Positions 9,538 to 17,353 of a DNA stretch of 64,000 nt are shown here, piece after piece (the first letter of the stretch is position 1; every line of letters begins with the position of its first letter). The notes beneath the pieces were generated by a model. The model searched no databases and was not told where the DNA came from. It saw only the letters and a list, made by a program, of their open reading frames with translations. The stretch covers positions 620,001 through 684,000 of the forward strand of contig NZ_CP084463.1 of NCBI RefSeq assembly GCF_020405185.1, in the 5' to 3' direction. Source of the DNA: Halomicrobium salinisoli. GTDB taxonomy: Archaea; Halobacteriota; Halobacteria; Halobacteriales; Haloarculaceae. The translations under genes and the position numbers were made by a program.

Positions 9538-9547
9538 TTTTAAAATA
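9538..9547 (+). promoter_or_regulatory. TATA box of the minD-like operon
   Basis: TTTTAAAATA sits in an AT-rich patch in an otherwise GC-rich gap, 22-31 bp upstream of the ATG at 9569. The spacing fits a leaderless or near-leaderless archaeal transcript and supports that start rather than the longer open frame. Confidence 0.65.
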
Positions 9548-9568
9548 AGACGACACAGTGGGGGTAGA

Positions 9569-10336
9569 ATGGTCGAGGCGTTCGCGGTGGCCAGCGGGAA
9601 GGGCGGGACGGGCAAGACCACGAGCACGCTCGCCCTGGGGATGGCGCTGTCGGCGGACTACGACGTGACGGTCGTCGACGCGGACACCGGGATGGCGAAC
9701 CTGCTGTTCCACGCCGGCCTCTCGGAGGTCGACACCACGCTCCACGACGTGCTGGGCGACGAGGCGCCCGTCGAGGCCGCGACCTACGAGCGGTTCGGCA
9801 TGACGGTAGTCCCCTGCGGGACGAGCCTGGACGGCTTTCGCGACGCCGACGCCGCGCGCCTGCGCGAGGTGGTCGCGACGCTCGCGGCCGACACCGACGT
9901 CATCCTGCTCGACTCCGCCGCGGCGCTTGGCAGCCGCTCGGCCGTGCTGCCCATCGTCCTGGCCGACCGCGTCGTGGTCGTCCTCCAGCCGACGATCCCG
10001 TCGCTGTCGGACGCGCTGAAGGTCCAGGAGTACGCCACCTCCTACGGCACCGGCGTCGCCGGCACGCTGTTCAACAAGGTCCGCGAGGACGACGCCATCG
10101 ACCGCGTCGCCGAGCAGTCCGAGCGCTACTTCGAGGGGCCGACGCTGGCGACGGTCCCGGCCCACGAGGCCGCCCGGGAGGCCCGCCGCGCCGGCCGCCC
10201 GCTGCTGGCCCACGCCCCCGACTCGCCGCCGGCCGAGGCCTTCCGCGCGGCCGCCGCGGGCATCGAGGTGCGCGACCGCGCCTCGGAGGACGTGGCGGAT
10301 CGGTTCCGCAGCGCAGTCGTCCCTGAGTCGCCATGA
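9569..10336 (+). CDS. MinD/ParA-like deviant Walker A ATPase
   Basis: A 255-residue P-loop ATPase of the MinD/ParA (SIMIBI) class. It has the deviant Walker A motif ASGKGGTGKTT at residues 8-18 with its signature lysine, VVDADTGMANLL (switch I) and ILLDSAAALG (Walker B). The family positions proteins or chromosomes by ATP-driven dimerisation, and haloarchaea carry several paralogues, such as MinD4 in motility placement. There is no obvious C-terminal amphipathic membrane helix; the tail is VADRFRSAVVPESP. Start chosen from the TATA position. It overlaps the next gene by ATGA, so the two products are likely partners. Confidence 0.88.
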   Translation: MVEAFAVASGKGGTGKTTSTLALGMALSADYDVTVVDADTGMANLLFHAGLSEVDTTLHDVLGDEAPVEAATYERFGMTVVPCGTSLDGFRDADAARLREVVATLAADTDVILLDSAAALGSRSAVLPIVLADRVVVVLQPTIPSLSDALKVQEYATSYGTGVAGTLFNKVREDDAIDRVAEQSERYFEGPTLATVPAHEAAREARRAGRPLLAHAPDSPPAEAFRAAAAGIEVRDRASEDVADRFRSAVVPESP

Positions 10337-10881
10337 ACCTGCCCGACGGTCGCCTCCTGAAGTCCCGGGTCGTCGACGACCCGCGGGACCCCCTGGCGGC
10401 GGCGCTCGACCGCTCGGTCACCGGCTACGCCGTCCTCGAACCGCAGGAGGCGCTGCTGCTCGACACCGGTGGCACGGGCGTCCTGACGTTCCGCGACGGC
10501 GTCCCCGAACTGGCCTACCACACCGGGACGGACCGGGGCGGCCCCGAGGCGCTGGCGGACCTCGCGACGCCGGGCCCCTATCACGTCGAACTGTACGACC
10601 TCGCCCCGGACGCGCTGGACGCGCTGGGCGACCCAGACGCGCTCTCCGTGCCGCCGGGGATGCCCGCCGAGCGGCTGGCCGGCGACCCCGCGCTGGCGGC
10701 CAGCACGCGCCGGGCCGCCCCGGAGCCCCGCGACCCCGACCCGACCGCCGGCGACGGCGGGGACCGGGAGCCCGGCGCCGTCGAGGCGTTCCTGCGCGAC
10801 GAGGCGAAGATCGAGGCGATCCGAGAGCAGGCTCGCGAGGAGGCCGAGCGGCGGGCGGAGGAGTGGGGCTTCGACGTCTAG
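10333..10881 (+). CDS. Uncharacterised partner of the MinD-like ATPase
   Basis: A 182-residue acidic protein. Residues 1-110 look like a compact domain (VTGYAVLEPQEALLLD, GVLTFRDGVPELAYHTG), followed by a Pro/Asp linker. The last 35 residues form a charged helix (EAFLRDEAKIEAIREQAREE) that could be a coiled coil or a contact surface. The start overlaps the stop of the ATPase gene by 4 bp. The stop codon TAG shares the tetranucleotide CTAG with the stop of the convergent HTH gene. Function unknown; an effector or cargo adaptor of the ATPase is inferred from coupling alone. Confidence 0.75.
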   Translation: MNLPDGRLLKSRVVDDPRDPLAAALDRSVTGYAVLEPQEALLLDTGGTGVLTFRDGVPELAYHTGTDRGGPEALADLATPGPYHVELYDLAPDALDALGDPDALSVPPGMPAERLAGDPALAASTRRAAPEPRDPDPTAGDGGDREPGAVEAFLRDEAKIEAIREQAREEAERRAEEWGFDV

Positions 10882-11111
10882 TCCATCGTGACCGGGATCC
10901 ACCACACCCGGCTGCGCCCGCCGACCTTCTTGCTGGTGAGGTCCGTCTCCTCCTGGAGGTCGTGGAGCTTGTTCAGCGCGGTCCGGCGCGAGCAGCCCAG
11001 CCGGTCGGCCACTTCCGACGCCGTCAGCGGTTCGGCGTAGTCCGCTCGCTGCTTGAACACCTCGATGACGTCCGATTCGGTGTACTCGACTTCCCGCCCG
11101 GGTGGTGACAT
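10878..11111 (-). CDS. Small winged-helix transcriptional regulator
   Basis: A 77-residue DNA-binding protein consisting of little more than one winged helix. LTASEVADRLGCSRRTALNKLHDL is a clear helix-turn-helix at about residues 30-53, and SKKVGGRSRVWWIPV is the wing. A TATA-like GATAAATAGG at about 11133-11142 gives leaderless spacing to the ATG at 11111. Such single-domain regulators are common in haloarchaea and usually act near their own promoter. It ends in a 4-bp tail-to-tail overlap with the minD operon, so convergent transcripts could interfere. Confidence 0.8.
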   Translation of the reverse strand: MSPPGREVEYTESDVIEVFKQRADYAEPLTASEVADRLGCSRRTALNKLHDLQEETDLTSKKVGGRSRVWWIPVTMD

Positions 11112-11498
11112 GGGTCCGGCTTGGGGTCGGGCCTATTTATCTGTAGTTGCGAGTAGGAATCCTTTGGTCCGACTGCGACGGGACCACCTGGGGAGTTCGG
11201 GGAGACCGACCGGAGCCCTCGTGTCTGGTCGACCGGGTCGGCGACGTCGACGGCGTGGTGTTACAGGGGCTGTAACACGTCCGCGGAGCTGTACCGACGA
11301 ACGGCAGGTAAGTATAGGCTCCCGGCGGCGCTGGGACTGGGTGGGGAGTGGCCCCCGTCAGTGTCGGACTGTCCCCGGAACCGCTCCGGCCCTGTTACAT
11401 GCCCTGTCGCGACCCCGTCCCGCTGACGGAGGCTCGCCGGCCGCCGCCCTCCCCGCTGTCCCCCACTCCGCTGCCGCTCAGTCCCGTCCGCGACGAGC
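11112..11498. other. 387-bp intergenic region with a perfect palindrome
   Basis: No plausible gene. It holds the promoter of the small HTH gene at its left end, and a 21-bp palindrome at 11258..11278 listed separately. A related half site CTGTTACA lies near 11392. Confidence 0.6.
11258..11278. promoter_or_regulatory. Palindromic operator candidate GTGTTACAG-N3-CTGTAACAC
   Basis: Two perfect 9-bp arms around a GGG centre. It lies 147 bp upstream of the minus-strand HTH gene and downstream of the FilR1-like gene. No T-run follows, so a terminator is less likely than a protein-binding site. The regulator that would bind it is unknown. Confidence 0.45.
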
Positions 11499-12299
11499 CT
11501 ATCGCCCTTCGGAGAGCGCGTCTTCGAGCGACAGCGACCGCTCCGCGGCCCGATCGTAGACGTCCTCGGCCCACGCTTTGACGTCGTCGTCCCGCGAGAC
11601 GAACAGGCCACGGAGGTTGTTCGTGTCGTCGTAGGCCGCCACCAGAGCGCCCGCGTCCCGGATCACCAGGCCGAACGACAGGGGATCGGGGTGGACCAGC
11701 ACGTCGACGGCGTCGTCGCTGCGGGCCCGTTCGAGCGCGGTCGTGAACTCCGTCGCCGACCGCTCGAGGACGCCCTCGTCGATCACCATCTCGAAGGTCG
11801 TCCCCTGTTCGAGCAGCGACGTCGCCGTCCGATTGAACCGCCGCGCGACGATGGGCGCAACGACGCGGACGTGCTCGCCGGCGCCGCCCTCGAACCACTC
11901 GAGCATGCGATCGACCGCGGCGAGCGGCTCCTGCGCCGTGGCGATCGTCACTTCGGCCGTCTCGTAGGCGGCGTCGGGGAGCTCTCCGCAGGCGTCGCCG
12001 AGGTCCGCGACGATCGGCCCGAGTTCCCTGGCCCGTTCGACGGTCCCGACGAAGTCGCCGTAGGCCTCCCGCACGCGGCGCCCGGTACCGGTCGCGTGGT
12101 ACCGGCCGTCGCGCTTCACGACCCAGTTCCGCTCCAGAAAGCCCGCCAGCACCCGCTGGATCGTCGTCCGCGTCACCGACACCCGGTCGCACAGGTCCGT
12201 CGGACGGGCGGGCTCGTCGCACAGCGCGTCGAGGATCGCCACCCGCTGCTGGGAGCCCGTGAGAAACCGGACGTCGCCGAAGACCTCGTCGTCGCCCAT
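11499..12299 (-). CDS. FilR1/DUF1724-type HTH transcriptional regulator
   Basis: A 266-residue regulator. The N-terminal winged helix (RVAILDALCDEPARPTDLC, then VSVTRTTIQRVLAGFLERN) spans about residues 18-62. After a helical linker comes a domain like the DUF1724/FilR1 middle domain (VIDEGVLERS, VLVHPDPLSFGLVIRD, LVAAYDDTNNLRGLFVS). FilR1 proteins in methanogens regulate in response to acyl-homoserine-like signals; the haloarchaeal members have no established ligand. It stands alone, with an own promoter region of about 100 bp shared with nothing else on this strand. Confidence 0.82.
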   Translation of the reverse strand: MGDDEVFGDVRFLTGSQQRVAILDALCDEPARPTDLCDRVSVTRTTIQRVLAGFLERNWVVKRDGRYHATGTGRRVREAYGDFVGTVERARELGPIVADLGDACGELPDAAYETAEVTIATAQEPLAAVDRMLEWFEGGAGEHVRVVAPIVARRFNRTATSLLEQGTTFEMVIDEGVLERSATEFTTALERARSDDAVDVLVHPDPLSFGLVIRDAGALVAAYDDTNNLRGLFVSRDDDVKAWAEDVYDRAAERSLSLEDALSEGR

Positions 12300-12399
12300 G
12301 CTGTCGGGTGTTGAAGGTAGTCCCGGTGATAGTTCTGGCGGGACGGACGACCGATCCGGTCGGGTCGTCGCTACGGCGTGGCGCCGGCGCCGGCGTCGC

Positions 12400-13017
12400 T
12401 CACGACGGGGACGGCAGCAGCGAATCGAGGACGAACGCGTCGACGGCCCGCCGGGCCTCCTCCGGAGCGTCCTCGTGTCCGAGGGCGATGCGCCGCTCGC
12501 GGGCCGCGTGGATCACGTCGGTGAGCAGCTGTCCCATCAGTTCGGCGTCCACCTCGCGGAAGGCGCCCCGTTCGATCCCCTCCTCGATGACCGTCACGAT
12601 ACTCCCCCGGATGCGGTCGTAGTGGGCGTCGAACAGCTCCCGGTGTCGCTCGTCGTTGCGGGCGTGGGCGTACAGCTCGTGGTACACCTGCATCCGGTCC
12701 CAGTGGGTGAACTCCTCGAACTCCGGCCCGAACAGGCACTGGTCGATCCGCGCGTCGAGTTCGGCGCGCGGGTCGGCCTCGCCGTCGACGTCGACGCTGC
12801 CCTCGTACTGGTCGATGACGTACTCCAGGAACGAGGACAGCAGGTCGTACTTGCCGTCGAAGTGGTAGTGGATCACCTGACGTGACAGGTCCATCTCCTC
12901 GCCGATGTCGCGGACCCGGAGGTCCTTGTACCCGTGCTCGCTTAGGGCGCGGAAGGTCGCCTCCATGATCTGCTCGCGGGTGTCGCCGGACTCGACGCGA
13001 GCGTCCGATTCACTCAT
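12400..13017 (-). CDS. TetR family transcriptional regulator
   Basis: A 205-residue TetR-type repressor. The N-terminal HTH is typical: TREQIMEATFRALSEHGYKDL, then RVRDIGEEMDLSRQVIHYHF at about residues 35-54. The rest is helical and would hold the ligand pocket. I chose ATG at 13017; a longer frame upstream starts in non-family sequence. The flavoprotein and the aldehyde dehydrogenase nearby each carry the same ACC-N4-GGT palindrome at their promoters, making this gene the natural candidate for the protein that reads it. That is inference from proximity and from palindromic symmetry. Confidence 0.88.
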   Translation of the reverse strand: MSESDARVESGDTREQIMEATFRALSEHGYKDLRVRDIGEEMDLSRQVIHYHFDGKYDLLSSFLEYVIDQYEGSVDVDGEADPRAELDARIDQCLFGPEFEEFTHWDRMQVYHELYAHARNDERHRELFDAHYDRIRGSIVTVIEEGIERGAFREVDAELMGQLLTDVIHAARERRIALGHEDAPEEARRAVDAFVLDSLLPSPS

Positions 13018-13218
13018 TGCCCAGTGATTCGGGCAGTAGACACATATCGGTTTCTCCGCGCGGTCACCCCGGTCGTCGGGCCGCGAAAGGGGACGGTCCG
13101 ACGCGAGAGACGGGCCGCTCCGGGCGGACGGGAACGGGGGAAGGAAACAGCGCAGGGGAACGGCTGACGGCGACACTGCGTTCCGGACCGGAGCGCGGCC
13201 GGTCGGGCGGCCCCCTCG

Positions 13219-13779
13219 CTACAGCTCGGGCACGTCCGACGGCATGTCGAAGTCGTGGTAGTACTCGCCCTTCTCCTTCGAGAGAATGTCGAGGACGGCG
13301 GCCGCGCCGTCGCCGGCCGCGATGACGGCCTGCCACTTCTCGGGGCGGCCCATCGCGCCCGTGGCGTAGACGCCGTCGACCGACGTCTCCATGTCGAGGT
13401 TCACGTCGACGACGTCCTCCTCGGTGAACTCGCAGCCGAGGTCCTCGGCGAGGTCGCGGTTGCCACCGGTCGCGAGGACGACGTAGTCGGCGTCGTACTC
13501 GTCCGCGTCGGTCTCGACGGTGAACCCGTCGGCGGCCTGCTCGACGGCCGTGACCTCCTGCTCGTGCAGCGTCGCGCCGCGGTCCGCGACCTGGCCGCGG
13601 GTCATCTCGAGGAACTCGTCCCCGCTGATGCTCCGCACGGCGGGGTAGTTGAACAGGTGGGCCTTGTGCATCCACGACTCGTCGGTGTCGAACAGCACCG
13701 TCTCGAGGTCGTTCTTCGCCGCGTACAGTGCTGCTGTCAGGCCGGCGGGACCTCCGCCGACGACGGCTACGTCTGCCAT
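13219..13779 (-). CDS. Short FAD/NAD(P)-dependent oxidoreductase, thioredoxin reductase-like
   Basis: A 186-residue flavoprotein with a full N-terminal FAD-binding motif (VAVVGGGPAGLTAALYAAK, residues 4-22), an ATGG motif (VVLATGGNRDL) and a C-terminal FAD-contact motif (GVYATGAMG, then AVIAAGDGAAA). It is much shorter than true thioredoxin reductases (about 310 residues), lacks the separate NAD(P)H domain, and has no CxxC redox pair. It may be a one-domain flavoprotein that takes electrons from a partner. Start at 13779; the palindrome and TATA sit 31-48 bp upstream. Confidence 0.82.
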   Translation of the reverse strand: MADVAVVGGGPAGLTAALYAAKNDLETVLFDTDESWMHKAHLFNYPAVRSISGDEFLEMTRGQVADRGATLHEQEVTAVEQAADGFTVETDADEYDADYVVLATGGNRDLAEDLGCEFTEEDVVDVNLDMETSVDGVYATGAMGRPEKWQAVIAAGDGAAAVLDILSKEKGEYYHDFDMPSDVPEL

Positions 13780-13809
13780 GTGCGAGTGCAACCGCTGCTG
13801 GACAAAGTA

Positions 13810-13827
13810 TTTTACCATTCGGTAAAA
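13810..13827 (-). promoter_or_regulatory. Operator-like palindrome over the flavoprotein TATA
   Basis: TTTTACCATTCGGTAAAA: 7-bp arms TTTTACC and GGTAAAA around ATTC. On the minus strand it runs into the TATA-like GGTAAAATA about 30 bp before the start codon, so a bound repressor would block TBP/TFB. The same core occurs before the aldehyde dehydrogenase at 14950. Confidence 0.65.
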
Positions 13828-13887
13828 CGAGCGCGACCGGACGCCGGTGGCGGTTGCTCGCCCCGAGAGAATCGCTCGCGGCCCCGT

Positions 13888-14637
13888 TCAGAGCACGAAC
13901 GGGCCGCGCTGGCGGATGGGCTCGCCGTGGGGCCGGCCGGCGACGGCGACGGCGCGGAGGCCGCTGTCGCTCCGGACCTCGACGGGACGGGCGTCCGTGA
14001 CCGGGCGGACGTCGCCCTGGCCGAAGGCGGCGCCGTCGACCTCGCCCTCGCCCGACACGCCGTAGAGGAACCCGGACCAGCCGTCCGGAACCGACCACGT
14101 CCAGGCGCCGTCGACGGCGACGTCGAGGTACTCCACGGGAGTGTGGAGGTCGATGGGCGACCCCTCGCCGACGACCGTCGTCACGGTCGCCCCCTCGCGG
14201 TCCGCCGTCGGGAGGTCCGCGGCCGCGGCGTCCTCGTAGTCCGGATCGACCTCCTTTTTCTCCCGCGGGAGGTTGACCCACAGCTGGAGCCCGTTGCAGC
14301 CCTCGCCGCCGGCGGGGAACTCCGAGTGTCGGATCCCGCCGCCCGTCGTGATCCGCATCGCCTCGCCCTCGCGGGCGGTGTTGGTCACCCCGAGCGAGTC
14401 CTCGTGGTCCATCCCGCCCTCGAGCATGTAGGAGACGATCTCGAACCCGCGGTGGGGGTGCATCGGGAACCCCTCGTCGGGCTCGATGTAGAACCGCTCG
14501 AACAGGACGAACGGGTCGATGCTGGACGGGTAGCCGTTCGTCGGGAACGCTCGATTCGAGGTGACGCCGGTCCCGTGCTGGACGGGCTCGCCGGCCACCG
14601 GCCCGTCGGGAGCCCCGCTCGTCTCGTCGGATGTCAT
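13888..14637 (-). CDS. Pirin family protein
   Basis: A 249-residue bicupin of the pirin family. The N-terminal cupin carries the metal ligands in FPMHPHRGFEIVSYMLEG and a later RHSEF (His-x-x-Glu type), matching the iron site of pirins. The second half (LQLWVNLP, then GEGSPIDLHTP) is the degenerate second cupin. Some pirins have quercetinase activity and others act as redox-sensing cofactors; nothing here decides. I start at ATG 14637 because the 44 residues upstream in frame are low-complexity and unlike the family. It is divergent from the aldehyde dehydrogenase gene, with 333 bp between them. Confidence 0.88.
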   Translation of the reverse strand: MTSDETSGAPDGPVAGEPVQHGTGVTSNRAFPTNGYPSSIDPFVLFERFYIEPDEGFPMHPHRGFEIVSYMLEGGMDHEDSLGVTNTAREGEAMRITTGGGIRHSEFPAGGEGCNGLQLWVNLPREKKEVDPDYEDAAAADLPTADREGATVTTVVGEGSPIDLHTPVEYLDVAVDGAWTWSVPDGWSGFLYGVSGEGEVDGAAFGQGDVRPVTDARPVEVRSDSGLRAVAVAGRPHGEPIRQRGPFVL

Positions 14638-14970
14638 AGTCGCCCGGAGGTGACTGCCGCGGAAAAGGGGCGCGCCTCCGGAAACCGGAACCGCTCTCGG
14701 CGGTGAGAGGAGTTTTCCGATGCTGGCAGCAGCGCCGCTGTCGGACGAGTCACAGTCCGATTCGGACAAGTCGCCGCGGTTACCGAAACGCGTTACGGAA
14801 AACCTTCAAGGGCTGGCCGCCGCGGCCGCGCGGCCGCTCGCACGACGCGTCGTCCCGACTCGTCGGACGACCGCACGCGCCGGACGTCGGTCGACTTCGG
14901 GTCCCGGGTACCGGCATGATGACCCTCCTTCTGTCCCCCTTTACGTCGTTATACCGTTTGGTAAAATCCG
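14638..14970. other. Divergent promoter region between pirin and aldehyde dehydrogenase
   Basis: 333 bp without a supported gene. It contains the operator-like palindrome at 14950..14966 next to the plus-strand start. A CGTTACGG/AAAACC stretch lies around 14790-14806 and may belong to the pirin promoter, but no clear TATA is visible for pirin. Confidence 0.5.
14950..14966 (+). promoter_or_regulatory. Operator-like palindrome before aldehyde dehydrogenase
   Basis: TATACCGTTTGGTAAAA: arms TACC/GGTA around GTTT, closely matching the 13810 site (ACC-N4-GGTAAAA). It ends four bases before the ATG at 14971, covering the expected transcription start. Confidence 0.65.
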
Positions 14971-16461
14971 ATGACGACTGACCTATCGGTCGACGCGGAC
15001 TGGAACGCGCTGTATCTCGACGGGGAGTGGACCGCCGGCGAGAGCGACGAGACGATCCCCGTCGAGGACCCCTCGACGCGGGAGCGGTTCACCGAGGTCC
15101 CGGCAGCGACCGAGGCGGACGTCGACGCCGCCTACGAGGCGGCCGCGGCCGCCCAGGCGGAGTGGGCCGAGCGGCCGCCGGCGCAGCGGCAGGCGGTGGT
15201 CCAGCAGCTGCTCGAGGCCGTCCACGAGTACGAGGCGGAGATCGCCGACCTGCTCGCCCACGAGGTGGGCGGCTCGCGGATCATGGGCGAGACGTCCGTC
15301 AAGATCGCCTCCGACCACCTCTCCGAGGCTGCGACGCTCCCGCGCCGGATGAAGGGCGAGCACGCCGAGTCGAACATCCCGGGCAAGGAGAACCTCGTCC
15401 AGCGCGAGCCCAAGGGCGTGGTCACGGTCATCTCGCCGTGGAACTTCCCGCTGAACCTCTCGATGCGCGCCGTCGCGCCCGCCATCGCGGCCGGGAACAG
15501 CGTCGTCCTGAAGCCCTCGACGAACTCGCCGATCACGGGCGGGCTGCTGTTCGCGAAGCTCTTCGAGGAGACCGACCTCCCCGACGGCGTGCTCAACGTC
15601 GTGACCGGGCGCGGCTCGGACATCGGCGACCGCGTCGCCAGCCACCCGGAGAGCGACGTCGTCTCCTTCACCGGCTCCACCGAGGTCGGCCAGCACGTCG
15701 CCGGCCTGGCCGGCGAGAACCTGGCCGTCCCCGCGATGGAACTCGGCGGGAACAACGCCTTCGTCGTGACCGAGGACGCCGACCTCGACCGCGCAATCGA
15801 CGGCGCGACCTTCGGGTCGTTCGTCCACCAGGGGCAGGTGTGCATCTCGATCAACCGCCACATCGTCCACGAGAGCGTCTACGACGAGTACGTCGAGCGC
15901 CTCGTCGACCGGGCCGAGTCGCTGCCGGCCGGCAGCGCCCACGAGTCCGACACTGTCGTCGGCCCGATCATCGACGAGTCCCAGCGCGACGAGATGCTCG
16001 GCTACGTCGAGGAGACGGTCGACGCCGGCGCGACGCTGGAGACCGGGGGCGAGACCGTCTCCATCGAGGGCGTCGACGACTCGCTGGTCGTCGCCCCGAC
16101 GGTCCTCTCGGACGTGACCAACGACATGGCCGCCGCCTGCAACGAGCACTTCGGCCCCATCGCGCCTGTCATCCCCTTCTCGGACGTCGACGAGGCCGTC
16201 GAGATCGCCAACGCCACGGAGTACGGCCTCTCCGGGGCCGTCCACGCGGGCGACCTCTCGGTCGCGAAGGACGTCGCGGACCGGATGGAGACGGGCAACG
16301 TCCACATCAACGACCAGCCCATCAACGACGAGGCCCACGTCCCCTTCAGCGGCACCAAGGCCTCGGGGATGGGCTCGTACAACAGCGACGCGTTCCTCCA
16401 CGAGGTAACGGAGACCAAGTGGATCTCCATCCAGCACGAGCCCCGCGAGTACCCGTTCTGA
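14971..16461 (+). CDS. Aldehyde dehydrogenase (NAD(P)-dependent)
   Basis: A 496-residue member of the aldehyde dehydrogenase superfamily, oxidising an aldehyde to the acid. Visible motifs: SPWNFPLNLSMRAVAPAIA (cofactor site), FTGSTEVG (Rossmann turn), MELGGNN with the general base Glu at about 257, and HQGQVCISINR with the nucleophile Cys at about 291. EHFGPIAPVIPF and GNVHINDQPINDEAHVPF complete the fold. It resembles the benzaldehyde/vanillin-type branch, but the substrate is not decided by sequence. An operator-like palindrome directly before the start suggests control together with the flavoprotein by the TetR protein at 12400. Confidence 0.93.
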   Translation: MTTDLSVDADWNALYLDGEWTAGESDETIPVEDPSTRERFTEVPAATEADVDAAYEAAAAAQAEWAERPPAQRQAVVQQLLEAVHEYEAEIADLLAHEVGGSRIMGETSVKIASDHLSEAATLPRRMKGEHAESNIPGKENLVQREPKGVVTVISPWNFPLNLSMRAVAPAIAAGNSVVLKPSTNSPITGGLLFAKLFEETDLPDGVLNVVTGRGSDIGDRVASHPESDVVSFTGSTEVGQHVAGLAGENLAVPAMELGGNNAFVVTEDADLDRAIDGATFGSFVHQGQVCISINRHIVHESVYDEYVERLVDRAESLPAGSAHESDTVVGPIIDESQRDEMLGYVEETVDAGATLETGGETVSIEGVDDSLVVAPTVLSDVTNDMAAACNEHFGPIAPVIPFSDVDEAVEIANATEYGLSGAVHAGDLSVAKDVADRMETGNVHINDQPINDEAHVPFSGTKASGMGSYNSDAFLHEVTETKWISIQHEPREYPF

Positions 16462-16507
16462 ACCGCTACGACTAACGATCGCTGCTACCAACTACCACAC
16501 GAACGCG

Positions 16508-17149
16508 ATGAACGTACTGCTCCTCGGCGCGAGCGGACGCATCGGACGGCGGGTCGCCGCCGAACTGCTCGACCGGGACCACGCGGTCACCGGCGTCTCC
16601 CGCAGCGGCGAGGTCGAGGGCGTCGACGACCCCGACTTCACGGCCGTCGCGGGCGACGCCACCGACCCCGACGACGTGGCCCGGTTGGCCGCCGATCACG
16701 ACGCGGTCGGCTCCGCGCTCGGCCCGGGCGCGGACGCCGACCCCGAGGTACTCGTCGACATGATGGACGCCGTCGTGGAGGGACTGCGCCGTGCGGACGT
16801 CGACCGTCTGGTGTGGACCGGCGGCGCCGGCGGGCTCGAGGTCGCCCCGGGCACGCGGCTGATCGAGACGGCGGACTTCCCCGACGAGTGGCGGCCGGTC
16901 GCCGAGGCCGCCATCGAGGCCCACGACGACGTCCTCAGCGAGGTCGACGACCTCGCGTGGACGTACCTGGCGCCGGCGGCGCTGATCGAGCCCGGCGACC
17001 GGACCGGCGAGTACCGGACCGCCGAGGGCGAACTGGTCGCCGACGAGGACGGCGAGAGCTACATCTCGATGGAGGACTTCGCCGTCGCCTTTGCCGACGT
17101 GCTGGAGGACGGCGAGGGCGTCCACGAATACCTCGGCGTCGGCTACTGA
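16508..17149 (+). CDS. NmrA-like NAD(P)-binding protein
   Basis: A 213-residue atypical short-chain dehydrogenase (NmrA/HSCARG-like, NAD(P)-binding domain). The dinucleotide motif LLGASGRIGRRVA is at about residues 5-17; VTGVSRS binds the phosphate side, and VWTGGAGGLEVAPGTRL, WTYLAPAALIEPG and ISMEDFAVAFADVLE follow the order typical of the family. No complete YxxxK pair is seen, so it may be a redox sensor or a reductase using a different acid. It lies 46 bp after the aldehyde dehydrogenase on the same strand and may be cotranscribed. Confidence 0.85.
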   Translation: MNVLLLGASGRIGRRVAAELLDRDHAVTGVSRSGEVEGVDDPDFTAVAGDATDPDDVARLAADHDAVGSALGPGADADPEVLVDMMDAVVEGLRRADVDRLVWTGGAGGLEVAPGTRLIETADFPDEWRPVAEAAIEAHDDVLSEVDDLAWTYLAPAALIEPGDRTGEYRTAEGELVADEDGESYISMEDFAVAFADVLEDGEGVHEYLGVGY

Positions 17150-17216
17150 ACAGTCCTCGCTCACCGCGGTCAGGAGACGGTTTCGTCGTCGGGCCGCGGC
17201 GGTTCGTCGCCGGTTT

Positions 17217-17342
17217 TCAGAAGAACCGATCAAAGACGGCGCCGAGTCCGAAGACGGCGGCGAAGACCCCGACCGTGACGAGGACGACGGCGAGGAACTC
17301 GCTGAGGCTTCCCGACACCGCGAACTGCAGAGCGACGCTCAT
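17217..17342 (-). CDS. 41-residue single-helix membrane microprotein
   Basis: A short frame encoding MSVALQFAVSG, SLSEFLAVVLVTVGVFAAVFG and a basic/aromatic tail LGAVFDRFF. This is one transmembrane helix with a short N-terminus, a pattern I recall from conserved haloarchaeal microproteins of about 40 residues. The start ATG is at 17342 and lies next to the decayed TnpB element. Hydrophobicity of a GC-rich frame can arise by chance, but the clean start, the codon use and the aromatic ending make a real gene likely. Confidence 0.5.
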   Translation of the reverse strand: MSVALQFAVSGSLSEFLAVVLVTVGVFAAVFGLGAVFDRFF

Positions 17343-17353
17343 CTACTACTGCT

